Below are positions 1 to 6,788 of a stretch of 11,057 bases of DNA, in pieces. Source of the DNA: CAG-877 sp963589235 (GTDB lineage Bacteria; Bacillota_I; Bacilli_A; RF39; UBA660); contig CAVAJX010000009.1 in assembly GCA_963589235.1 (NCBI GenBank), positions 1-11,057 of the forward strand. Reading direction: 5' to 3'. The notes beneath the pieces are model-generated. The model did no database searches. It saw only the letters and a list, made by a program, of their open reading frames with translations, and was not told the DNA's origin. The translations under genes were made by a program, and so were the position numbers. The first letter of the stretch is position 1. The number at the start of each line of letters is the position of its first letter.

Positions 1-45
1 GCCTATTTACAACAAAAAATAGACATTTTTAAACTTTGTAACTGA

Positions 46-138
46 AAAAGTCGGGTTGAGGGTAAAGTCAAACCTAATAATACAGTTTTTGTTGATTATA
101 AAAATGATCAATATGTTCTTCAAACAGAGGATAAGTAA
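46..138 (+). pseudogene. Possible 3' end of a Clp/Hsp100-type ATPase gene
   Basis: Frame 1 reads EGKVKPNNTVFVDYKND and ends QTEDK-TAA at 136-138. This resembles the C-terminal beta-strand tail of ClpB/ClpC-type AAA+ chaperones, which typically end like EGxIKxGDTVxVDxxxG. The stop lies in the loop of a terminator, which supports a true gene end. Reading upstream in the same frame gives LQQKIDIFKLCN and then TGA at 43-45, so the frame is interrupted just before the match. Frame 2 around 38-58 (FVTEKVG) is open, so one or two frameshifts could also explain the break. Too little is visible to separate a decayed gene, a sequencing error near a contig end, and chance similarity. There is no plausible start codon after the TGA. 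Confidence 0.35.
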
Positions 139-154
139 TTATCCTTCTTTTTTT
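128..154 (+). terminator. Intrinsic terminator of the upstream gene
   Basis: A perfect 7-bp stem, AGGATAA (128-134) with TTATCCT (139-145), has a GTAA loop and is followed by a T-rich run to 154. The loop contains the TAA stop of the frame 1 tail. It separates that gene from the promoter at 176-184. Confidence 0.75.
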
Positions 155-175
155 GTGCAAAATTGTATTTTTGTA

Positions 176-184
176 TGTTATAAT
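176..184 (+). promoter_or_regulatory. Extended -10 promoter for the propeller protein gene
   Basis: TGTTATAAT matches the extended -10 consensus TGnTATAAT. The only -35-like sequence, TTGTGC at 153-158, sits 20 bp away and is poorly spaced, so the TG extension is the main evidence. Initiation near 191 would leave a leader of about 15 nt carrying AGTAGGA at 193-199 before the ATG at 206. Confidence 0.55.
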
Positions 185-205
185 TTTTTTAGAGTAGGAT
201 GTGAT

Positions 206-1618
206 ATGATGAAGAAGTTTGTTCTAGCTTTAATTGTTTCATTATGTTTAGTTGTGCCAGCTAAAGTAAATGCGGTGGAGTTAGAAAAGAGTTTTGAGAC
301 GAGTTTTGATTCATCTGATGGTTATATTTATTCTATGACTAGTTATGATGATTCTGGAAATGTTGATGGATATATTATTTACTCTGAATACAGAGAAATT
401 TACAGAAAATATGATTTAAATAATAAATTAGTTTGGAATAAATCTAATATTGTAGTTAAAGATCTGAATGTTACTAGTGATAGTAATGATAATCTTTTAA
501 TAAAAAGAATAAATCCTGATACGAAGGAAGTTATTTGGCAAGATAAATTTAACGGAAATGGAAGTGAGTGGGTTAATGGCATTTTCTATGATTATGATTC
601 TAAAGATAATGTTACTGGTTATTTACTTATAGTTAATACTGATTCTACTGATTTAGATATTGATCCAGGGACTTATATTATCAAATATAGTTTGAATGGT
701 AAAATGCTTTGGATTAAACCATGTCAGAATACATCTTATGTTTCTGAGGAATTTATGAAAAATAAAGATGGTGATTGGATTGAGTTTTCGACTTATCATG
801 GCGAACATGGAATTGTTCAATTTGGAATTTTTAATAAAACAAAAAATAACGAAATTTTAATCAAATATTATGGAATGTCATCAGAAACTAGATTAATTGT
901 GCATGATGATTATGTTATATTTGTTTTGTACGAAAATGGTGATAATGGCTATTCCACTAGAATGTTTAAATATAATTGTGATGGAGAGGTACTTTTTGAA
1001 AAAAAACTTAAAATTCCTATTAATCCCTTTGTGTTAATTAATTCTAAGACTATCGCTGGTGATTTAGATGGCTTTATATCAATTAATTATTCAGAAATGA
1101 CTAAAGAAATTACTAAGTTTGATTATGATGGAAACTTGGTATGGGAAAATGAACTTTCGTATGCACCTTATTTTATATCTGAAAGTTATGATGAAACTGG
1201 TGAGTTTAATGGATATATTGTTACTGGGTATGATGATACTAACAAAAAGGGATATATTACTAAGTTTACTTATCCTAAGAAAGTGATTGAAAGTAAGAGT
1301 AGTGATGTAGAAGTTATTAGTGACGCCTATCCTGGTAAGACTGTTACTGTTAAAGCTAAAGAGAAAACTGGTTATGTAGTTAAGAGAATTGTTGTTAAAG
1401 ATAGTTCTGGTGAGGAGATAGAAGTTAGTGATGATGGAACATTTGTAATGCCTGATGATGATGTTAGTATTGAGGTTATTTATGAGAAAAAGGCTGAAAA
1501 TATTATTACTAATCCTAAGACATCTTCAGCTTTGTGTGTAGCTTTGGCTATTATTTCAATATCTTTATTAGGTACATTTATTGTTAAAAATAGAAAAATG
1601 AGAGGAGAAAATTTATGA
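206..1618 (+). CDS. Secreted beta-propeller protein with InlB-like repeat and NPKTS surface anchor
   Basis: Start chosen at ATG 206 (ATG 209 also possible): it follows AGTAGGA by 6 nt and begins an obvious signal peptide, MMKKFVLALIVSLCLVVPA, with probable cleavage after VNA. The upstream extension of this frame is not coding-like. The 470-residue product has several repeated units of the type KYDxNGxLVWxx (for example KYDLNNKLVWNK, KYSLNGKMLWIK, KFDYDGNLVWEN), typical of PQQ/WD-like beta-propellers. Residues about 365-430 (PGKTVTVKAKEKTGYVVKRI through FVMPDDDVSIEVIYEKK) match the bacterial InlB-type repeat pattern. From residue 436 come NPKTS, a hydrophobic segment and a KNRK tail, the layout of a sortase sorting signal. 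Likely a surface-displayed binding or adhesion protein; the ligand is unknown. The TGA stop overlaps the next start (ATGA), so the two genes are translationally coupled. Confidence 0.85.
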   Translation: MMKKFVLALIVSLCLVVPAKVNAVELEKSFETSFDSSDGYIYSMTSYDDSGNVDGYIIYSEYREIYRKYDLNNKLVWNKSNIVVKDLNVTSDSNDNLLIKRINPDTKEVIWQDKFNGNGSEWVNGIFYDYDSKDNVTGYLLIVNTDSTDLDIDPGTYIIKYSLNGKMLWIKPCQNTSYVSEEFMKNKDGDWIEFSTYHGEHGIVQFGIFNKTKNNEILIKYYGMSSETRLIVHDDYVIFVLYENGDNGYSTRMFKYNCDGEVLFEKKLKIPINPFVLINSKTIAGDLDGFISINYSEMTKEITKFDYDGNLVWENELSYAPYFISESYDETGEFNGYIVTGYDDTNKKGYITKFTYPKKVIESKSSDVEVISDAYPGKTVTVKAKEKTGYVVKRIVVKDSSGEEIEVSDDGTFVMPDDDVSIEVIYEKKAENIITNPKTSSALCVALAIISISLLGTFIVKNRKMRGENL

Positions 1619-2385
1619 ATGTATTAAAAAAAATAGGCGTAGTATTATTATCTATTGTGTTAATAAGTAGTATTTCATTATTTGTTTTTTCATTTTCTAC
1701 ACGTTTAACTTTAATTAAAGAATTAAAAACGCTTTTAATTGAAGATAGTAAAGAAGATATAGCTGAGGATTTAGATATTACTAAAGAAGAAGTTGATGAG
1801 TTTTTCGCTAATGAAGACGTATCTAATTTCATTGATAAATATATAGATGCATTTATTTATGGAATGGCTGGTTATAATAATTTGACAAGAGAGGATTTTA
1901 GAAAAGATATAGTTGAAGTTATTGATAATAATAAAGAGTTTTTTAAAGAAAAACTCAAAGTTACAGATGAAGATATAGATGCATTTAAAAGTAGTGAAGA
2001 ATTAGATAATATTACAGAAGAACTTTATGGTTCATTTACAGAACAAGAAGATGAGGAGAGCGTACAAGTTGCTAAAGCATATACAAATTTAATTTCTACA
2101 TCATTTAAAGTTAAGATGTTTATTACTATTTGTGTATTGACTTTACTTATTTGGTTATTACAGAAAGCTTACTTTAAAACAATGAAAGTATTTGGAATTT
2201 GTTCAATTATATCTTCAGTAGTAACAGCAGGTGCTATGGTTTTATTAACGTATCTTGTTCAAAGTGTTGCTGAAGTGGAAGTATCAGTTAACTATATGTC
2301 TGGATTAATTTATTCCATTGTATTACTGGTTATTGGTATTGGATTAATTGTTACTGGTAATATTTTAAAGAAAAAGGTATCTTAG
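1615..2385 (+). CDS. Four-TM membrane protein of unknown function, coupled to the propeller protein
   Basis: The 256-residue product has one N-terminal hydrophobic segment (about 7-27), a long acidic helical region (about 35-160, rich in Glu, Asp and Lys), and three hydrophobic segments near 168-184, 190-215 and 230-250. The middle region carries spaced units such as DLDITKEEVDEFF and KVTDEDIDAFKSSEEL, which look like two copies of one helical motif. The topology suggests a large domain on one membrane face between helices 1 and 2. The start overlaps the previous stop by 4 nt, and AGAGGAG just upstream (1601-1607) serves as ribosome site. No known family was recognised. The tight coupling suggests a membrane partner of the anchored propeller protein, which is inference only. 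Confidence 0.8.
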   Translation: MNVLKKIGVVLLSIVLISSISLFVFSFSTRLTLIKELKTLLIEDSKEDIAEDLDITKEEVDEFFANEDVSNFIDKYIDAFIYGMAGYNNLTREDFRKDIVEVIDNNKEFFKEKLKVTDEDIDAFKSSEELDNITEELYGSFTEQEDEESVQVAKAYTNLISTSFKVKMFITICVLTLLIWLLQKAYFKTMKVFGICSIISSVVTAGAMVLLTYLVQSVAEVEVSVNYMSGLIYSIVLLVIGIGLIVTGNILKKKVS

Positions 2386-2400
2386 GATATCTTTTTTTTT
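2371..2400 (+). terminator. Intrinsic terminator after the coupled pair
   Basis: AAGGTATC (2374-2381) pairs with GATATCTT (2386-2393) with one G-U pair, around a TTAG loop, followed by a run of T to 2400. The TAG stop of the membrane protein gene lies in the loop (2383-2385). Confidence 0.8.
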
Positions 2401-2407
2401 GTAAACT

Positions 2408-2435
2408 TTGTGTAAAGTTTTGCATATGTTATACT
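2408..2435 (+). promoter_or_regulatory. Promoter for the mechanosensitive channel gene
   Basis: An extended -10, TGTTATACT (2427-2435), has a weak -35 candidate TTGTGT (2408-2413) 16 bp upstream. It lies directly after the terminator and about 65 bp before the start, so the channel gene is probably a single-gene unit. Confidence 0.5.
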
Positions 2436-2500
2436 TAGTGCTTTTAATTATTGAGTATTTGTGCTATATTTTATATTCTTGACTTTTAAGGAGGGATTTT

Positions 2501-3376
2501 ATGAAATTGTATGAAGAGATATGTAGTACTTTAGCTAAAGTTACTACTATAGAAGAAGAATATATGGAATTATTGATATCTAGTTTAGTTGTTATAATTG
2601 TTTTTCATATTTTAAAAATATTTGGAAAAAAGATAATACAAAAAGTTGCGACAGGCAGAAGAGAATTTATTTCTAATCAGGCTTATCAAGTTACTTTAAA
2701 TATTTTAGAAATACTAATATTTTTATTTTTATTTGACGATTATATTAGGAGTTTAATGACATTTATTAGTGTTATCTCAGCTGCTATGACGATTGCTTTA
2801 AGGGATTTTATACTTAATTTTTTCTGTGGAGTTTATATAAAAATAAAAAAGCCATTTAAAGTAGAAGAACGTATACAAATAGAAGATATAAAAGGAGATG
2901 TTATGAGTATTTCAACATTTAGTTTTGAAATACTTGAGGTTTCTACTAAAGAAGATAATGGACAATCTACTGGTATAGTTATTCATTATCCTAATTCTAT
3001 TATTATTTCTAAACCAGTAAAAAATATTAATAAAGGATTTAAATATATATGGGATGAAATAATTATTAAAATTTGTTTAGATTGTGATTTAGCTAATAAT
3101 AAAAAAGAAATATATAAAATAGTTAATAGTTTAGAAACTGTAAAAAGTATACCTAGAAAGATGAAAAGTCAAATAGATGATGTTAATACTACTAATAGAA
3201 TTTATTTCAATAAATTGGAACCAATGATTTATACTAAGATTGTAGATGATCATGTAGAACTTGTACTTAGATATTTAATGCATCCTAAAAAAGCTAGAGA
3301 TATTGAAAGTGTAATTTGGAATAAAATTTATTTGGCTTATAAAGAAGGAAAGATTAATTTATATACTGAAAATTAA
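2501..3376 (+). CDS. Small-conductance mechanosensitive channel, MscS family
   Basis: MscS channels open under membrane tension and release solutes during hypo-osmotic shock. The 291-residue length fits the short MscS type. Hydrophobic segments lie near 24-40, 65-80 and 83-112. The third is the pore-helix type, with ISAAMTIALRDFILNFFCG leading into IKIKKPFKVEERIQIEDIKG (about 113-132), the characteristic start of the MscS beta domain. YPNSIIISKPVKNI (about 163-176) matches the conserved beta-domain motif PNxxxxxxxxxN. The remainder forms the cytoplasmic alpha/beta cage. The start at ATG 2501 has a strong AAGGAGGG site (2488-2495), 5 nt away. The gene converges on the glycosyltransferase gene and their stops overlap by a few bases. 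Confidence 0.9.
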   Translation: MKLYEEICSTLAKVTTIEEEYMELLISSLVVIIVFHILKIFGKKIIQKVATGRREFISNQAYQVTLNILEILIFLFLFDDYIRSLMTFISVISAAMTIALRDFILNFFCGVYIKIKKPFKVEERIQIEDIKGDVMSISTFSFEILEVSTKEDNGQSTGIVIHYPNSIIISKPVKNINKGFKYIWDEIIIKICLDCDLANNKKEIYKIVNSLETVKSIPRKMKSQIDDVNTTNRIYFNKLEPMIYTKIVDDHVELVLRYLMHPKKARDIESVIWNKIYLAYKEGKINLYTEN

Positions 3377-3390
3377 TCTTTTTCTTTTTC
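3349..3390 (+). terminator. Terminator in the convergent overlap, possibly bidirectional
   Basis: A perfect 10-bp stem, AAAGATTAAT (3349-3358) with ATTAATCTTT (3372-3381), is followed by TTTTTCTTTTT-like sequence on the plus strand. The stops of both convergent genes lie in the right arm. On the minus strand the sequence after the stem is TCCTTCTTTAT, a weaker T tract, so minus-strand termination is less certain. Confidence 0.65.
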
Positions 3391-4446
3391 AATGAAGATT
3401 TTTTTATTATTTAGAAGTCTTTGGTTATCTTTTGATATTTCTAAAGCTAGATTTACAAAGTAGATAGCGTAGTTATATCTTCTTTGATAATAGTTACTTA
3501 TTGATAGTAGGTCATATATTGTTTCATCCCAGGCAAATACTTCATTTATATAAGTTTTGGGATGATATGTTATAGTTAGAGCTTTTAGGCAGTATGTTTC
3601 TACTTCTAAATAGTTTTCTTGTAAGTAGGCTAGGAGAGCTTTTTCAACATATGGTTCTCTTAAGTATGGAGTTTCTTTAATAGATTTATCTAGCCAGAGT
3701 TTAGCTTGATCATATTTTTTTAAATTCTTGTAACAGCGACTGATATAACGCATTGATGCAGAACGTTCATCTTTCCAAGTAGCACTTTCTAGTGAGAGAT
3801 GTTTTTTTAGTGTTTTAATACTTTTTTTCCAATAGCCATAGTACATATATTCTCTACCTAAATAGTGCATATTTCGGTCATTACTTGGATCTTCTTTTAC
3901 AGCTAGTTCTAATAATGGTAAATAACTACTACGACTTTTTGTAGTATCTGGATAATGATTTAAAACTATATCATTTATTATTATGGAGTTTTCATTTGTT
4001 GAACAGGATAATACTTCATGGACTGGATTTATCCAAGTATAGTTATTTCTGGTATGTATTTTTTCTGTGTAGAAAGTAACTTTTGGAATATTATTTTTAT
4101 CAAGACTCCAATTATATGTATATCTGGCTCTAGTTGTATCTTTTTGCCAGGCTTGTTCTAGACATTTTCTCCAACCTTTTTCAAAGACTTCGTCTAAATC
4201 TGTACAAACACATATGTCTGTATCGAGAGGGACTAAGTTTAAAGATTCATTACGAGCTACATCAAAACGCCAAGGTATTATTTCTTTTATTTTGACATGA
4301 ACATTATTTTCTTTTAAGAGTTTAACAGTATTATCAGTTGAACCAGTATCTAAAACGTATATTTCATCAGCTTCTTTCATGGACTCAGTCCAACGTTTGA
4401 CAAATTTTTCTTCATTTTTAGAAATGGCATAAACACATATTTTCAT
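3373..4446 (-). CDS. Family 2 glycosyltransferase with helical-repeat (TPR-like) C-terminus
   Basis: Predicted to transfer a sugar from a nucleotide-sugar donor; the acceptor is unknown. The N-terminal GT-A fold begins MKICVYAISKNEEKFVKRW, the common opening of GT2 enzymes, followed by VLDTGSTDNT (31-40) and the metal-binding DxD in CTDLDEVF (D83, D85). PVHEVL (141-146) fits the acceptor-side region. From about residue 172 the protein is helical, with TPR-like segments (LELAVKEDPSNDRNMHYLG, then CYKNLKKYDQAKLWLDKSI, then AYLQENYLEVETYCLKAL). No signal peptide or TM segment is visible, so it should be cytosolic. This GT2-plus-TPR layout is known from O- or S-linked protein or peptide glycosyltransferases, but no peptide substrate is visible here. 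The start follows AAGAAAGG by 6 nt. The gene is divergent from the dehydrogenase gene. Confidence 0.85.
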   Translation of the reverse strand: MKICVYAISKNEEKFVKRWTESMKEADEIYVLDTGSTDNTVKLLKENNVHVKIKEIIPWRFDVARNESLNLVPLDTDICVCTDLDEVFEKGWRKCLEQAWQKDTTRARYTYNWSLDKNNIPKVTFYTEKIHTRNNYTWINPVHEVLSCSTNENSIIINDIVLNHYPDTTKSRSSYLPLLELAVKEDPSNDRNMHYLGREYMYYGYWKKSIKTLKKHLSLESATWKDERSASMRYISRCYKNLKKYDQAKLWLDKSIKETPYLREPYVEKALLAYLQENYLEVETYCLKALTITYHPKTYINEVFAWDETIYDLLSISNYYQRRYNYAIYFVNLALEISKDNQRLLNNKKIFIEKEKD

Positions 4447-4504
4447 TATTTTCCTTTCTTATAGACAGTTTTTGTCATAAAAATATTTATTTTTTCTTTA
4501 TTTA

Positions 4505-4513
4505 TGGTATTAT
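4505..4513 (+). promoter_or_regulatory. Extended -10 promoter for the dehydrogenase gene
   Basis: TGGTATTAT matches TGnTATAAT with one mismatch and lies about 30 bp before the ATG. No convincing -35 is seen at 17 bp. Initiation near 4520 gives a leader of about 22 nt containing AGGAGGAG (4527-4534). Confidence 0.5.
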
Positions 4514-4517
4514 TATA
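4512..4517 (-). promoter_or_regulatory. Candidate minus-strand -10 for the glycosyltransferase gene
   Basis: ATTATA reads TATAAT on the minus strand and overlaps the plus-strand -10 by 2 bp. It would give a leader of roughly 60 nt to the glycosyltransferase start at 4446. There is no clear -35, and AT-rich sequence makes chance matches easy. Confidence 0.3.
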
Positions 4518-4541
4518 TTAGATGATAGGAGGAGTTTATTT

Positions 4542-5567
4542 ATGAGATGTGTCAAGATAAAAGATATAAAAGAATTTGAAATGAGTGAAATAGATGAGCC
4601 AGTTAGTGTTGATGGAAGTGTTTTAATTGACGTTAAAAAGTGTGGTATCTGTGGTTCTGATATTCATTACTGGGATACTGGTGAGCCAGCTGGATTAGTT
4701 ATGGGTCATGAGTATTGTGGAGTTGTTTATAATCCTGGTAGTAGAGAAGATTTAAAAGTAGGAGATAGAGTAACTGCTTTACCTATTTCTCCATGTGGAC
4801 ATTGTAGTGCGTGTTTAACAGGTAATCCACAATATTGTCCTGAAACTTGGACTAAAGCTACTGGTCTTTCTTTAACTAATCCTGGAGCTTTAGCACCTAA
4901 AATGGCTATTAGACCTGATATGGTATTAAAAGTACCTGATAATGTTAGTGATGATGAAGTTGCGATGGTTGAACCTAGTGCTGTTGGATTACATGCTGTA
5001 CATTTAGCTGATATAAAAATTGGCGAGAAAGTATTAGTTATCGGTGGAGGTATCATTGGACTTGTTTCAGCAATGTTTGCGAAGATGGAAGGAGCTAGTT
5101 ATGTAGCTTTATCTGAGACAAATGATGCTCGTGGTAAGAAAAGTGTTAGACTTGGAGTTGCGGATGAATGGTTTGACGCTAAAGATACTAAGATGCTAGA
5201 AAAGACTACACAAATTACTAATGGTGGATTTGATGTTGTTATTGAATGTTGTGGAAATTCACCTGCGGTTAGTTCTGCTTTAATGGCTGTTAGACCAGGT
5301 GGTAGAGTTATCTTAGTTGGTGTTTCTTTAGGAACAGTTACAATACCTACAATTGTTTCAGTTATGAGAGAATTAACTATTAAAGGTTCAATTGCTTATA
5401 CAAAAGAAGAGTTCCAAACTTGTATTGATTTAATGGCAAGTAAGAAAATAGATACATTAAAATTTGTTGATGATGTAGTTTCTTTAGAAGAAGTTCAAAA
5501 AGCATATGAAAGATTAACATCTGGTAAAGATGACGCTGTTAAAATACTAGTTGATCCTAATAAGTAG
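4542..5567 (+). CDS. Zinc-dependent medium-chain dehydrogenase, sorbitol/L-iditol dehydrogenase-like
   Basis: Predicted to oxidise a polyol or secondary alcohol with NAD(P). The 341-residue length is typical of the family. CGICGSDIHYW (34-44) is the sorbitol dehydrogenase-type signature with catalytic zinc ligand C37; GHE (55-57) supplies H56 and E57, and the VEP motif supplies E144. The structural-zinc cysteines C85, C88, C91 and C99 are all present. The Rossmann motif GGGIIG (168-173) is intact. The acidic residue expected at the end of beta-2 is E192 (SETNDAR), suggesting NAD preference. Threonine or butanediol dehydrogenase activity is possible; sequence alone does not fix the substrate. 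ATG 4542 has AGGAGGAG 7 nt upstream. No sugar transporter or kinase lies nearby to name the pathway. The next gene starts 18 bp downstream, probably in the same transcript. Confidence 0.9.
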   Translation: MRCVKIKDIKEFEMSEIDEPVSVDGSVLIDVKKCGICGSDIHYWDTGEPAGLVMGHEYCGVVYNPGSREDLKVGDRVTALPISPCGHCSACLTGNPQYCPETWTKATGLSLTNPGALAPKMAIRPDMVLKVPDNVSDDEVAMVEPSAVGLHAVHLADIKIGEKVLVIGGGIIGLVSAMFAKMEGASYVALSETNDARGKKSVRLGVADEWFDAKDTKMLEKTTQITNGGFDVVIECCGNSPAVSSALMAVRPGGRVILVGVSLGTVTIPTIVSVMRELTIKGSIAYTKEEFQTCIDLMASKKIDTLKFVDDVVSLEEVQKAYERLTSGKDDAVKILVDPNK

Positions 5568-5585
5568 AATTGATGGTGATTAATT

Positions 5586-6344
5586 ATGAAATTTGATGAA
5601 ATGGTTTCAAAAAGTAAAAGTACTAAAAAATCTTTTAATAATAAAATGTTATTTTTAGCAATAATTGGAATAGTTGTTGTTGTTATTTTGATATTTGTAT
5701 TTAAAGCAATCTTTTCTGGTAAAGAGAAAGTTACAGTAGTTAGCTTAGATAAGAATAGTAGATTAGTACAAAGTTTATATACAACTGTTCATGACTTTAA
5801 ATCTACTTCTCCGTATTGGATGTATGATGGTGAAAGCAGTAGTATTATTTCTGATATGACTGAAGTTCATAAAATGGTACTTGCATATTTAAATCTTAAG
5901 GGTGTTGATTTCTTGGAAGCAGATGATTGTACTTCATTACCTAGTGAGAATGATTATGGAAAATTGGTTTGTAGTGACAAAACAATTATAAAAAGGGAAG
6001 ACGTCGAAAGATCATATCAAGAAGTTTTTGGAGATAAATTCCAGATGAGTACTGATGTTAATATTAAAGTTAATCCAAATAATGATACTTATGTTTATAA
6101 TGAAGATATTGATTCTTACGTATTATATACACAAGGTTCTAAAGATGAGTTATTTTCTACAGATTATTCATATAATTATGATATATATAAAGCTGAAAGA
6201 GAAGGGGATGTTGTTAGAGTATATGAATCCTTAGATGTTGAAGATAAAACTGGTTCTATAGTTGAAAGTGCTAAGTATCTTTATACATTTAAGATGTCTG
6301 ATGACAACTTATATAATTTTTATAGTATTGAAAGCGTTAAATAA
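5586..6344 (+). CDS. Single-pass membrane protein with extracellular domain, unknown function
   Basis: The 252-residue product has a Lys/Ser-rich cytosolic N-terminus (1-20), one strong hydrophobic segment (21-41, MLFLAIIGIVVVVILIFVF), and an extracytoplasmic domain of about 210 residues. There is no lipobox. The outer domain has two cysteines, C115 (DDCTSLP) and C129 (LVCSDK), a plausible disulphide pair, and a Tyr/Asp-rich C-terminal half (DIDSYVLYTQ, YSYNYDIYK) with alternating polar and aromatic residues suggestive of beta-sheet. The ribosome site is weak (GGTGAT, 5575-5580), so it may rely on read-through from the dehydrogenase gene 18 bp upstream. No family was recognised, and pairing with the dehydrogenase may be incidental. 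A strong terminator overlaps its 3' end. Confidence 0.8.
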   Translation: MKFDEMVSKSKSTKKSFNNKMLFLAIIGIVVVVILIFVFKAIFSGKEKVTVVSLDKNSRLVQSLYTTVHDFKSTSPYWMYDGESSSIISDMTEVHKMVLAYLNLKGVDFLEADDCTSLPSENDYGKLVCSDKTIIKREDVERSYQEVFGDKFQMSTDVNIKVNPNNDTYVYNEDIDSYVLYTQGSKDELFSTDYSYNYDIYKAEREGDVVRVYESLDVEDKTGSIVESAKYLYTFKMSDDNLYNFYSIESVK

Positions 6345-6367
6345 GCAGATTTTATGCTTATTTTTTT
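6339..6367 (+). terminator. Intrinsic terminator after the dehydrogenase/membrane protein unit
   Basis: A perfect 9-bp stem, AAATAAGCA (6339-6347) with TGCTTATTT (6355-6363), a 7-nt loop and further T to 6367. The TAA stop (6342-6344) lies inside the left arm. Confidence 0.85.
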
Positions 6368-6411
6368 GATTTATAAAAGATTTGATACTTTAAAATAAAG
6401 TTGGTTTAGTT

Positions 6412-6474
6412 ATGAATAAAAGTGAAGAAGCAAGAAAATCTAAAAGTGCTAAGAGAACAAATAATATTTTGTAA
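6412..6474 (+). pseudogene. Micro-ORF resembling the N-terminus of the upstream membrane protein
   Basis: It encodes 20 residues beginning MNKSEEARKSKSAKR and ending TNNIL. The order of residues resembles the cytosolic N-terminus of the protein at 5586 (KSKSTKKSFNNKML), as if a duplicated copy had lost everything after the start. The ribosome site is poor (GGTTTAG). It could also be a chance ORF or an expressed micropeptide. Confidence 0.25.
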
Positions 6475-6679
6475 TTATCTATAATATTTAAGAATGAAAA
6501 ATATTCAAAATATCATAGTTTAAATTTATTTATATGGATTTTCTTACATTTTCGTGAAGTTTATATTTTTTGCCTAAAGTATTGGCTTTAATTCAGTCAC
6601 ATATAAAATAAGCGATTGTCAAAAATAAGAAAAAATATAATTTGTTGATTCTTTTTACCTTTAATTTTTTTACAGTTTG

Positions 6680-6721
6680 TCTTTTTTTCATTGTTATTTA
6701 TCTTTTTTTCATTGTTATTTA
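6680..6721 (+). repeat. Tandem repeat, two perfect copies of 21 bp
   Basis: The unit consists of TCTTTTTTTC, then ATTGTTATTTA. Copies lie at 6680-6700 and 6701-6721 without mismatches. The second copy abuts the -35 element of the SipW operon promoter, whose TCTTGACT begins like a third copy. Confidence 0.9.
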
Positions 6722-6723
6722 TC

Positions 6724-6753
6724 TTGACTATTATCCTTTTTCTAAGATATAAT
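6724..6753 (+). promoter_or_regulatory. Strong sigma-A-type promoter of the SipW operon
   Basis: TTGACT (6724-6729) and a perfect TATAAT (6748-6753) are separated by 18 bp. It is the best -35/-10 pair in the window. Initiation near 6760 gives a leader of about 30 nt with AGAGGAGGA (6772-6780) before ATG 6789. It is the only clear promoter seen for the genes from 6789 to the right edge. Confidence 0.8.
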
Positions 6754-6788
6754 TGTAAGGTAAAATATATTAGAGGAGGATATGTGAA

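Larger units (their letters stand above)
6345..6788. other. 444-bp intergenic region, mostly without recognisable genes
   Basis: It holds, in order, the rest of a terminator (to 6367), a 20-codon micro-ORF (6412-6474), very AT-rich sequence without a convincing gene, a 21-bp direct repeat in two copies (6680-6721), and the promoter and ribosome site of the SipW operon (6724-6780). Frame 1 stays open from 6475 to 6588 with a hydrophobic stretch (LNLFIWIFLHF), but it has no start and follows a stop. No tRNA-like cloverleaf, riboswitch pattern or CRISPR-like repeat was seen on either strand. Confidence 0.6.

Noticed and set aside
56..205. A 50-residue N-terminal extension of the propeller protein starting from TTG at 56
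   Set aside because: The extension crosses the terminator and promoter, has no ribosome site at its start, and would bury the clear signal peptide beginning at 206.
4461..4480. Imperfect inverted repeat around GACAGTTTTTGTC as a possible operator between the divergent genes
   Set aside because: The arms are only 4 bp when perfect, easily found by chance in AT-rich sequence, and no regulator gene is nearby.
4727..5056. A 109-codon minus-strand ORF inside the dehydrogenase gene
   Set aside because: It is a shadow of the well-supported dehydrogenase frame, with no ribosome site or family features.
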